Part shown: piece after piece, positions 21,545-31,562 of the stretch
Position numbering within the stretch: position 1 is the stretch's first letter
Layout: each line of letters begins with the position of its first letter
Assembly: GCF_040869045.1 (NCBI RefSeq)
Contig: NC_090319.1
Coordinates: forward strand, 280,523,693-280,587,692
Source: Eurosta solidaginis
Taxonomy: Eukaryota > Arthropoda > Insecta > Diptera > Tephritidae
Reading direction: 5' to 3'
Length of the DNA stretch: 64,000 bases
The notes under the pieces: generated by a model
Database searches by the model: none
Told to the model about the DNA's origin: nothing
Seen by the model: only the letters and a program-made list of their open reading frames with translations
Program-made: the position numbers and the translations under genes

Positions 21545-24500
21545 TCACCTTATTTGTAATCTCGTAAGGGTCATATCGAGACCCTTCCGGGATCATTTCT
21601 GGATGGTTTTCGGGATCGGTCCGGGATTACGCCGGGGTAATTTCGGGACTTTTTCGGGACTATTTCGGGATCATTTTGGGACCCTTCCGGGATCATTTCT
21701 GTATAGTTTACGGGATCCGTCCGGGATCCCGTCGGGGTTATTTTGGAACATTTTCGGGACTATTCCGGAATCATTTCGGGACTATTTCGCGATCATTTGG
21801 GGACCCTTCCGGCATCATTTCTGGATGGTTTTCGGGATCCGTGCGGGATCTCGTCGGGGTCATATGGGGACTTTTTCGGGATCATTTGAGGGCTCTTCCG
21901 GCATCATTTCTGGATGGTTTTCGAGATCCGTCCGGGATATCGTCGGGGTCATTTGGGGACTTTTTCGGGATCATTTGGGGGCTCTTCCGGCATCATTTCT
22001 GGATGGTTTTCGGGATCCGTCCGGGATCTCGTCGGGGTCATTTGGGGACTTTTTCGGGATCATTTTGGGGCTCATCCGGCATCATTTCTGGATGGTTTTC
22101 GGGATCCGTCCGGGATCCCGTCGGGGTCATTTCGGGACTTTTTCGCGACTAATACGGGATCATTTGGGAACCCTTTCGGCATCATTTCTGGATGGTTTTC
22201 GGGATCCGTCCGGGATCCCGTCGGGGTCATTTCGGGACTTTTTCGCGACTAATACGGGATCATTTGGGAACCCTTTCGGCATCATTTCTGGATGGTTTTC
22301 GGGATCCGTCCGGGATCCCATTAGGGTAATTTCGGGACTATTAGGGGATCATTTGGGAACCTTTCTGGCATCATTTCTGGATAATTTTCGGGATCCGTCC
22401 GGGATGCCGACGAGGTAATTTCGGGACTATTTCGGGATCATTTGGGATACCTACCGGCATCATTTCTGGATGGTTTTTGGGATTCGTCCGGGATCCCGTC
22501 GTGGTCCTTTCGGGACTTTTTTCGACTAATACGGGATCATTTGCGGACCCTTTCGGTTGGTTTTCGGGATCCGTCCGGGATCTCGTCGGGGTCATTTGGG
22601 GACTTATTCGGGATCATTTTGGGGCTCATCCGGCATCATTTCTGGATGGTTTTCGGGATCCGTCCGGGATCCCGTCGGGGTCATTTCGGGACTTTTTCGC
22701 GACTAATACGGGATCATTTGGGAACCCTTTCGGCATCATTTCTGGATGGTTTTCGGGGTCCGTCCGGGATCCCGTCGGGGTCATTTCGGGACTTTTTCGC
22801 GACTAATACGGGATCATTTGGGAACCCTTTCGGCATCATTTCTGGATGGTTTTCGGGATCCGTCCGGGATCCCATTAGGGTAATTTCGGGACTATTAGGG
22901 GATCATTTGGGAACCTTTCCGGCATCATTTCTGGATAATTTTCGGGATCCGTCCGGGATGCCGACGAGGTCATTTCGGGACTATTTCGGGATCATTTGGG
23001 ATACCTACCGGCATCATTTCTGGATGGTTTTTGGGATTCGTCCGGGATCCCGTCGTGGTCCTTTCGGGACTTTTTTCGACTAATACGGGATCATTTGCGG
23101 ACCCTTTCGGCATCATTTCTGGATAGTTGTCGGGATCCCGTCACGGTCATTTCGGGACTATTAGGGGATCATTTGAGGACCTTTCCGGCATCATTTCTGT
23201 ATTGTTTTCGGAATCCTTTCGGGATCCCGTCAGGGTCATTTTGGGAGTTTTTTGGGGCTAATACGGGATCATTTGGGGATCCTCTAGGGGTCGTTTCGTG
23301 ACTTTTTCTGTTTTATTTCGGGATCATTTGGGGACCCTTCCGGCATAATTTCTTGATGGTTTGCCGGATCCATCAGGGTCATTTCGGGACCATTTTGGGA
23401 TCATTTGGGGACCCTTCCGAGATCATTTCTGGATCCGTCCGGGATGCCGTAGGAGCCATTTCGGAATTTTTTGTTACTTTTCCGGGATAGCTTTTGGACC
23501 CTTCCGGGATCATTTCTGGATCTGTGCGGGATCCCATCTGGGTCATTTCCGGACTATTTCGGGATCATTTTGGGATCCTTCCGGAATCATTTCTGTATGG
23601 TTTTCGCGATCCGTCGTTGATTCCCTCGGAGCCATTTCGGAATCTTTTCTGGAGTATGTCGGGGTCGTTTGGGGACTTTTTCGGGATCATTTGGGGCTCT
23701 TCCGGCATCATTTCTGGATGGTTTTCGGGATCCGTGCGGGGTCTCGTCGGGGTCATTTGGGGACTTTTTCGGGATCATTTGGGGGCTCTTCCGGCATCAT
23801 TTCTGGATGGTTTTCGGGATCCGTCCGGGATATCGTCGGGGTAATTTGGGGACTTTTTCGGGATCATTTGGGGGCTCTTCCGGCATCATTTCTGGATGGT
23901 TTTCGGGATCCGTCCGGGATCCCATCAGGGTAATTTCGGGACTATTAGGGGATCATTTGTGGACCTTTCCGGCATCATTTCTGGATAATTTTCGGTATCC
24001 GTCCGGGATGCCGACGAGGTCATTTCGGGATTATTTCGGGATCATTTGGGATACCTACCGGCATCATTTCTGGATGGTTTTTGGGATTCGTCCGGGATCC
24101 CGTCGGGGTCATTTCGGGACTTTTTCTCGACTAATACGGGATCATTTGCGGACCCTTTCGGCATAATTTCTGGATAGTTGTCGGGATCCGTTCGGGATCC
24201 CGTCACGGTCATTTCGGAACTATTAGGGGATCATTTGAGGACCTTTCCGGCATCATTTCTGGATAGTTTTTGGAATCCTTTCGGGATCCCGTCAGGGTCA
24301 TTTCGGGGCTTTTTCGGGATCATTTAAGGATGGCTTTCAGGATTCGTCCCGGAACCCGTCAGGGTAATTTCTGGACTTTTCCGAGACTATTTCGGGATCA
24401 TTTTGGGACCTTCCCAAGATCATTTCTGGATGGATTTCGGGATTTGTCCGGGATGCCCTCAGGGTCATTTTGGGACTATTAGGTGAGCATTTGAGGACCG

Positions 24501-26965
24501 TTCCGGCATCACTTCTGGATGGTTTTCGGTATCCGTTCAGATTCCCGTCGGAATAATTGCGGGACTTTTTCGGGATCATTGGGGTCCCTTCCAAAATCAT
24601 TTCTGGATGGTTTTTGGGATTCGTCCGGCATCCCGTCCGGGTCATTTCGGGACTTTTTCTCGACTAATACGGGATCATTTGCGGGCCCTTTCGGTATCAT
24701 TTCTGGATAGTTGTCGGGATCCGTTCGGGATCCCGTCAGGGTCTTTTCGGAACGATTGGGAGATCATTTGAGGACCTTTCCGGCATTATTTTTGGTTAGT
24801 TTTCGGGATCCTTTCCGGGTCCCTTCAGGGTCATTTCGGGACTTTTTCGGCATTATTTAAGATTGGTTTTCAGGTTTCGTCCGGTATCCGTCAGGGTAAT
24901 TTCTGGACTTTTCCCAGACTATTTCGGGATAATTTTGGGACCCTCCCAAGATCATTTCTGGATGGATTTCGGGATCTGTCCGGGATGCCGTCAGGGTCAT
25001 TTTGGGACTATTAGGTGATCATTTGAGGACCTTTTCGGCATCACTTCTGGATGGTTTTCGGTATCCGCTCAGGATCCCGTCGGAATTATTGCGGGACTTT
25101 TTCGGGATCATTTGGTGTCCCTTCCGGCATCATTTCTGGCTGGTTTTTGGGATTCGTCCGGCTTCCCGTCGGGTTCATTTCGGGACTTTTTCTCGACTAA
25201 TACGGGATCATTTGCGGGCTCTTTCGGCATCATTTCTAGATAGTTGTCGGGATCCGTTCGGGATCCCGTCAGGGTCTTTTCGGAACTATTAGGTGATCAT
25301 TTGAGGACATTTCCGGCATCATTTCTGGATAGTTTTCGGGATTCTTTCGGGGTCCAGTCAGGGTCATTTCGGGACTTTTTCGGGATCATTTAGAGATGGC
25401 TTTCAGGATTCGTCCGGGAACCCGTCAGGGTAATTTCTGAACTTTTCCGAGACTATTTCGGGATAATTTTGGGACCTTCCCAAGATCATTTCTGGATGGA
25501 TTTCGGGATCTGTCCGGGATCCCGTCAGGGTCATTTAGGGGTGCGTTCGAGATCCCGTCAGGGTCATTTCGGGACTTCTTCGGGAATATATCGGGATCAT
25601 TTCTGGATGGTTTATGGGATCCGTCCATGACCCCTTAAGGGTCATTTCGGGACTATTAGGTGATCATTTGAGGACCTTTCCGGCGTCACTTCTGGATGAT
25701 TTTCGGTATCCGTTCGGGATCCCGTCGGAATCAATGCGGGACTTTTACGGAATCATTTCGGATTCCTTCCGGCATCATTTCTGGATGGTTTTCGGGATTT
25801 GTCCGGGATCCCGTCGGGGTTATTTCGGGACCTTTTCGGGGCTAATACGGGATCATTTGGGAATCCTCTAGGGGTCGTTTCGTGACTTTTTCTGTATTAT
25901 TTCGGGATCATTTTGGGACCCTTTCGGCATAATTTCTTGATGGTTTGCCGGATCCATCAGGGTCATTTCGGGACCATTTTGGGATCATTTGGGGACCCTT
26001 CCGAGATCATTTCTGGATCCGTCCGGGATGCCGTAGGAGCCATTTCGGGATTTTTTGTTACTTTTCCGGGATAGTTTTTGCACCCTTCCGGGATCATTTC
26101 TGGATCTGTGCGGGATCCCATCTGGGTCAATTCCGGACTATTTCGGGATCATTTTGGAATCCTTCCGGAATCATTTCTGTATGGTTTTCGCGATCCATCG
26201 TGGATCCCCTCGGAGCCATTTCGGAACTTTTTCTGGAGTTAAAAAAAAAAATAAATAAATGTAAGGCGCGATAACCTCCGAAGAGATCTAAGGCCGAGCT
26301 TCTCTTCCAATTTGCGTCGTGCTCCTCTTGATTTTTCCCTACAAATTGGCCGGACGGGACCTACATGTTTTATGCCAACTCCGAACGGCATCTGCAAGAC
26401 AGATGAGTTTTCACTGAGAGCTTTTCATGGCAGAAATACAATCGGAGCGCTTGCCAGACACTGCCGAGGGGCGACCCCGCTTAGAAAAATTTTCTTCTAA
26501 TTGAAAAATCTTATTTCTAAAATTTTGATGTTGCTTTGCCCGGGAGTTGAACCCAGGGCATACGGTGTGATAGGCGGAGCACGCTACCATCACACCACGG
26601 CGGCCGCCGTGTGGAGTTAGTCGGGATAATTTAGGGACCCTTCCTGGATATTTTCTGGATGGTTTCTGAGATCCGTCCGGGAGCCCGTCAGGGTAATTTC
26701 GGAACTTTTTCGGGACTATTTCGGGATCAATTTGGTACCCTTCAGGCATCATTTCTGTGTGGTTATCTGGATAAGTCTAGAATCGTGTCGTTGTCATTTC
26801 GGGTTTTTTTGGGACTACTTCGGGAACTTTTGGAAACACTTCCGGGGCTTTTCTGGATGGTTTTCGGGATCCGTCCGCGATAGCGTCGGGGTCATTTCGT
26901 GGCTTTTTCTGGATAATTTCGTTATCATTTTGGGATCCTATCAGGTTATCAGCTCATAAAGTTCT
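21545..26965 (+). repeat. Complex 89/100-bp minisatellite inside the Helitron
   Basis: Units follow the pattern TCATTTCTGGATGGTTTTC, GGGATCCGTCCGGGATCCCG, TCGGGGTCATTTCGGGAC, and a spacer ending in TTCCGGCA. Adjacent repeats measure 100 bp (catttgggaacc at 22161 and 22261) or about 88-89 bp (ttcgggatcatt at 21964 and 22052). A ~10-bp TCGGGAC/ATC sub-motif runs throughout. Larger duplications exist (about 558 bp; 23300-23650 against 25880-26235). Long frames read through it on both strands, but the unit lengths are not multiples of three and all three phases are open. It is non-coding satellite, GC-richer than the flanks. Confidence 0.9.
26242..26611 (-). mobile_element. tRNA-derived SINE, full length, with 8-bp target duplication
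   Basis: TGGAGTTA is present at 26234-26241 and 26612-26619, flanking a 370-bp insertion within the minisatellite. On the minus strand the tRNA-like head runs GGCGGCCGCCGTGGTGTGAT, A box GTGATGGTAGCGTGCTCCGCC (26594-26574), B box GGGTTCAACTCCCGG (26554-26540). The body is followed by a TATTTATTTTTTTTT tail. It is the best-preserved copy in the window, so a good reference for the family. Transcription would be by RNA polymerase III, with mobilisation by a LINE in trans. Confidence 0.92.
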
Positions 26966-28509
26966 TTTTTTTACTCAATTACAAAAATAAAATGCATTAG
27001 ACAGAAAAAAAAATTTAAACAGATAACTTTATAAGCAGGCTAACGTGAATAGCCCACATATTTCATTTTCTCCTTGCGGACGGGGCCGCGGGTAAAGGCT
27101 AGTAATATATAAATGGGTCCAACAAATCGCGAAATACTCACAGTCACGGAGATAAGCACACGGTGATAAATAGAAGGAAAGATAAAGTGGAGTTATTAAA
27201 AAAGGAGGATCCAAAACTCCATTGAAATACTTTTTATACTCAGTTGAGCAGAGCTCACAGAGTATATTAACTTTGATTGGATAATGGTTGGTTGTACAGG
27301 TATAAAGGAATCGAGATAGATATAGACTTCCATATATCAAAATCATCAGTATCGAAAAAAAATTTGTTTGAGCCATGTCCGTCCGTCCGTCCGTCTGTCC
27401 GTTAACACGATAACTTGAGTAAATTTTGAGATATCTTGATGAAATCTGGTATGTAGGTTCCTGGGCACTCATCTCAGATCGCTATTTAAAATGAATGAAA
27501 TCGGACCATAACCACGCCCACTTTTTCGATATCGAAAATTTCGAAAAACCGAAAAAGTGCGATAATTCATTACCAAAGAAAGCTAAAACGAATGAACTTC
27601 GTAGATGGGTTGACCTTATGACACAGAATAGAAAACTAGTAAAATTTTGGACAATGGGCGTGGCAGCGCCCACTTTTAAAAGAAGATAATTTAAAATTTT
27701 GCAAGCTGTAATTTGGCAGTCGTTGATGATATCATGATGAAATTTGGCAGGAACGTTACTCCTATTACTATATGTACGCTTAATAAAAATTAGCAAAATC
27801 GGAGAAGGACCACGCCCACTTTAAAAAAAAAAATGTTTAAAGTAAAATTTTAACAAAAAATTTAATATCTTTACAGTATATAAGTAAATTATGTCAACAT
27901 TCAACTCCAGTAATGATATGGTGCAACAAAATACAAAAATAAAAGAAAATTTCAATTGGGCGTGGCTCCGCCCTTTTTCGTTAAAATGTCTAGAATACTT
28001 TTAATGCCATAAGTCGAACAAAAATTCACCAATCTTTCTGAAATTTGGTAAGGGCATAGATTCTATGACGATAACTGTTTCCTGCGAAAATGGGCGAAAT
28101 CGGTTTAAGCCACGCCTAGTTTTTATACACAGTCGACCGTATGTCCTTAGGCTCGGCCATTGACACGATAACTTGAGCAAAAATCGATATATCTTTACTA
28201 AGCTTAGTTCACGTACTTATCTGAACTCGCCCTAACTTGGTATAAAATATGGCCGAAATCCGACTATGACCACGCCCAATTTTCCGATATCGAAAATTAC
28301 GAAAAATGAAAAAATGGATTGGTTTATTGACACAGAATATAACTTTAGAAAAAACTTTGTAAAATGGGTGTGACACCTACCATATTAAGTTGAAGAAAAT
28401 GAGAAAGTTCTGCAGGGTGAAATCAAAAGCCCTTGGATTCTTGTCAGGAATACTGTTCGCGGTATTATATATGTAAATAAATTAGCGGTACCCGACAGAT
28501 TCTGTTCTG

Positions 28510-30080
28510 GGTCACTCTGGTCCACATTTCCGTCGATATCTCGAAATCGCCTTCACATATAAACTTAAGGGCCATTCCCTTTTAAAACCCTCATTAACAC
28601 CTTTCATTTGATACCCATATCGTACAACCAAATTCTACAGTCACCACTGGTCCACCTTTATGGCGATATCTCGAAAAGGCCTCCACCTATAGAACTAAGA
28701 CCCGCTCCCTTTTAAAATACTCATTAACACCTTTCATTTGATACCCATATCGTACAAACACATTCTAGAGTCACCCCTGGTCCACCTTTATGGCAATATC
28801 TAGAAAAGGCGTCCACCTATAGAACTAAGGACCGCTCCCTGTTAAAATACTCATTAACACCTTTTATTTGATACCCATTTCGTACAAACGCATTCTAGAG
28901 TCACCCCTGGTCCACCTCTATGGCGATATCTCGTAAAGGCGTACACCTATAGAACTAAGGCCAACTCCCTTTTAAAAGACTCATTAACACCTTTCATTTG
29001 ATACCCATACCGTACAAAAATATTCTGGAGTCACCCCTGGTCCACCTCTATGGCGATATCCCGAAAAGGCTTCCACCTATAGAACTAAGGCCCACTCCCT
29101 TTTAAAATACTCATTAACACCTTTCATTTGATACCCATATCGTACAAACGCATTCTACAGTCATCCCTGGTCCACCTTTATGGCAATATCTAGAAAAGGC
29201 GTCCACCTATAGAACTAAGGACCAGTCCCTGTTAAAATACTCATTAACACCTTTTATTTGATGCCCATTTCGTACAAACGCATTCTAGATTCACCCCTGG
29301 TCCACCTCTATTGCGATATCTCGTAAAGGCGTACACCTATAGAACTAAGGCCAACTCCCTTTTAAAAGACTCATTAACACCTTTCATTTGATACCCATGT
29401 CGTACAAAAATATTCTGGAGTCACCCCTAGTCCACCTCTATGGCGATATCTCGAAAAGGCGTCCACCTATAGAACTAAGAATCCCTCCCTTTTAAAATAC
29501 ACATTACCACCTTTAATTTGATACCCATATCGTATAAACACATTCTAGAGTTACCCCAGCGTGTAAGGGGGTAAGAATATACCCGCGGTAGGTACGCCTG
29601 TCGTAAGAGGCGACTAAAATACTAGATTCAGGGGGTGTGTAGCGCAACCCTTCAGGTTGCCAGCGCAATATATAGCTTCTCCAAACCCAATTGTCAATCC
29701 CACCTATCCGTGGCGAATCCTGTTTCACTAACAGACGAGGCTCTGGCGACCCCAAGCTCCTCATGGAACTTGGGGGTGGTGAGGGAGGGGATGGCCTGAA
29801 GGTTTAATGTGGCCACATAAATCGTCCCGAGATGGTCGGTCTAGCACCTTAATGGTACTGTGGTACCGGAGCGTACCGAATCTGTATCCGGAAAAGGACC
29901 ATCACATCGATAACACTCCCCAAAAGCTTCGGGGAGCAACCTTATCGCTACAACAACAACAACAACAGAGTCGCGCCTGGTCCGCCTTTGTGGCCAATTC
30001 CCGAAATGGCGTCCACCTATAGAATTATGGCCCACTCACTTTTAAAATACTCTTTAATACCTCCCATTTGATACCCATGT
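28510..30080 (+). repeat. Central ~128-bp tandem array of copy D
   Basis: About nine to ten units with 'tttatggcgatatctcgaaa', 'ccacctatagaactaag' and 'acctttcatttgatac'. A two- to three-unit block is duplicated (28770-29050 resembles 29160-29440). One unit is interrupted by the insertion at 29557-29966. Confidence 0.85.
29557..29966 (+). mobile_element. 410-bp retroposed sequence with (CAA)n tail
   Basis: It starts GTGTAAGGGGGTAAGAATATA, contains CTGTCGTAAGAGGCGACTAA and ends in six CAA-type units. AGAGTTACCCC just before and AGAGTCGCGCC just after look like a diverged ~12-bp target duplication, fitting target-primed reverse transcription. I recognise the sequence type as a common dispersed insect repeat, but there is no coding region and I cannot place it in a named family. 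It could be a SINE or an internally deleted LINE. Confidence 0.65.
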
Positions 30081-30209
30081 CATACAAACACATTCCAGGG
30101 TTACCCTAGTTTCACTTTCCTACATGGTGATTTTCACTTTTTTGTCTCCATAGCTCTCAGCTGATTATGTAATGTTCGGTTACACCCGAACTTAACCTTC
30201 TTTACTTGT

Positions 30210-30740
30210 TATAAATGATCCTGAAATATTTCCAAAAACAACGAACAGATCCGGCGATAGTTAAAAATATTCGGTAGCAGTACTTTCGACATGATTCCCT
30301 AAACAATCGTCAAATACTTTCGAAAATAATCTTGAAACTACATGGAGTTAGTCCCAAAAATTTCTCGTCAATATTATTAGGAAAACAATCAGAAACGAGT
30401 CCGAAACAGCCCCAAGAAGATCTCGAACACAGTCTCTAAACGGTCCCGAAGAAGTCTTAGAAAAATTTGAAATAGTCCCGAAAATGTTCTTCAAACAATC
30501 CCGAGACGGTCCTTTAGTAGTATCTAATTTAAAAACACTTCTGAAATGATGCCGAGAACATTCCCGAGGTCTTCTAAAAGTAGTCCCGAAAATATTCCAT
30601 ACACGGTTTCGAACTGGCAAAAATAGTTCCGATTTCATCCTGAAAAATATCCCAAACTGTCTTGATATAATCTCAGGAGTGAGGAAATGGTCCCCGAATG
30701 ATGCCGAAATTATCCTGTAAGTAACCAAGAGACTCAATCT
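30210..30740 (-). repeat. Diverged inverted relative of the Helitron minisatellite
   Basis: Read on the minus strand it is a decayed run of 'GGGATTGTTTGAAGAAC', 'TTTTCGGGACTATTTC' and 'GGACCGT..CGGGA' type phrases, the same vocabulary as 21545-26965 but much more mutated. An open minus frame (30737-30348) repeats FGTI/FRD-like peptides and is a composition effect. It lies outside the Helitron ends. Confidence 0.6.
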
Positions 30741-30787
30741 TTTAGACTAACATCTTTATAAACCTTAAACCGTTCATATATATATTA

Positions 30788-31105
30788 ATAAAAAAAAAAA
30801 TGAAAGGCGCGATAACCTCCTCTTGATTTTTCCTACAAATTGGCGGGACGGGACCTACTTGTTGTATGCCGACTCCGAACGGCATCTGCAAGACAGATGA
30901 GTTTTCACTGAGAGCTCTTAATGGCAGGAATACACTCGGAGTGCTTGCCAAACACTGCCGAGGGGCGACCCCGCTTAGAAAAATTGTCTTCTAATTGAAA
31001 AAACTTGTTTCTAAAATATTGATATTGCTTTACCCGGGGCGTGAACCCAGTATCTTCGGTGTGCATGGCGGAGCACGCGAAAATCACACTACGGCAGCCG
31101 CCAGG
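30788..31105 (-). mobile_element. tRNA-derived SINE
   Basis: On the minus strand: GGCTGCCGTAGTGTGAT head, GCGTGCTCCGCCATG, a B-box-like GGGTTCACGCCCCGG, then the standard body with CTTCTAAGCGGGGTCGCCCC. A short deletion removes the AGAGATCT region before the tail. The A-rich plus-strand end at 30790 is the tail. No clear target duplication. Confidence 0.85.
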
Positions 31106-31318
31106 AAATATGGAATCTGTGGTGTTCCATGTCTGGATGAACCAATTTAGAAACGACTTTGGAAAACAGTTTTAGGGGGAGAGGGGATGCAATTGTTCAC
31201 TTCACCATAATTTCAAAACCTTTACCTCTACGATAATACACTAATATAATTGCCCGTTGTCATAGTCAAATTAAAATAGAGTTTTATTGGTTTTAACATG
31301 CTTCTAGATTAATCATCA
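31106..31318. other. Unassigned spacer
   Basis: Nothing recognisable. Confidence 0.4.
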
Positions 31319-31452
31319 TTTTATAACATAGGTCCTGGTTTTTGATAGGGTTTTTCAGTTTGGTCGTTAAAACAAACTTCTGGTAACACTACGGACTCAA
31401 TCAGTCTATGTGAGGTCCTCGTGGACCGGCCAGTCCAACCTAACCTAACCTG
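31319..31452 (+). mobile_element. CCTAA-tailed non-LTR element, 3' UTR-only copy
   Basis: It matches the last ~130 bp of the elements ending at 15668 and 56205 ('ggtcctggtttttgataggg', 'ggaccggccagtccaacc') and ends CCAACCTAACCTAACCT. It is severely 5'-truncated, as is typical for LINE insertions. Confidence 0.85.
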
Positions 31453-31562
31453 ACCCAAATACATTCACAAGCATCTGGTCCCGGAAAACTATACACTAAT
31501 ATTATTAATTACACAATAAGGTAGAGAAAATGATACAAGAAGCTTGGGTAGCATTTTATAAA

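Larger units (their letters stand above)
20706..27102 (+). mobile_element. Non-autonomous Helitron loaded with minisatellite DNA
   Basis: The left end is A|TCTAATATATATTATAAA at 20705/20706. The right end has a hairpin GCGG-ACGGG-GCCGC (about 27077-27090) about ten bases before CTAG|T (27099-27102/27103). These are the canonical Helitron features: 5' TC, 3' CTAG with upstream hairpin, insertion between A and T, no target duplication. After an octamer repeat comes the common insect-Helitron segment 'cggctggaccgatttggatg' (20880-20900) and G/C-rich 'ggggcgtggtccccgcccc'. No Rep/helicase gene is present, so it depends on an autonomous element. About 5.4 kb of its 6.4 kb is tandem repeat, and it carries a later SINE insertion. 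Confidence 0.85.
27231..30209 (+). mobile_element. Family 1 Helentron-like element, copy D (complete, with insertion)
   Basis: ATACTCAGTTGAG at 27236-27248, a (GTCC)n core near 27379, the shared internal blocks, then a satellite array (about 28510-30080) and a degraded right sub-terminal motif (CTCAGCTGATTAT near 30157). The hairpin TGTTCGGTTACACCCGAAC and terminal TTACTTG end at about 30208. A 410-bp retroposon splits one satellite unit at 29557. It begins about 130 bp after the Helitron 3' end. Confidence 0.85.

Noticed and set aside
22371..24700. Minus-strand frames rich in Pro/Asn/Asp (NDPEIVPK, SRNDPD)
   Set aside because: Reverse reading of the same minisatellite; no conserved domain and no start context.
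21603..26274. Long plus-strand frames (up to ~270 codons) with repeating GIISGWFSGSVRD-type peptides
   Set aside because: They lie wholly in the 89/100-bp minisatellite; all three phases are open and the unit lengths rotate the phase, so this is a composition effect rather than a protein.
26540..26594. A functional tRNA gene
   Set aside because: The A and B boxes belong to a SINE head: the cloverleaf is not complete and the body and tail of the SINE follow directly, with a target duplication outside.
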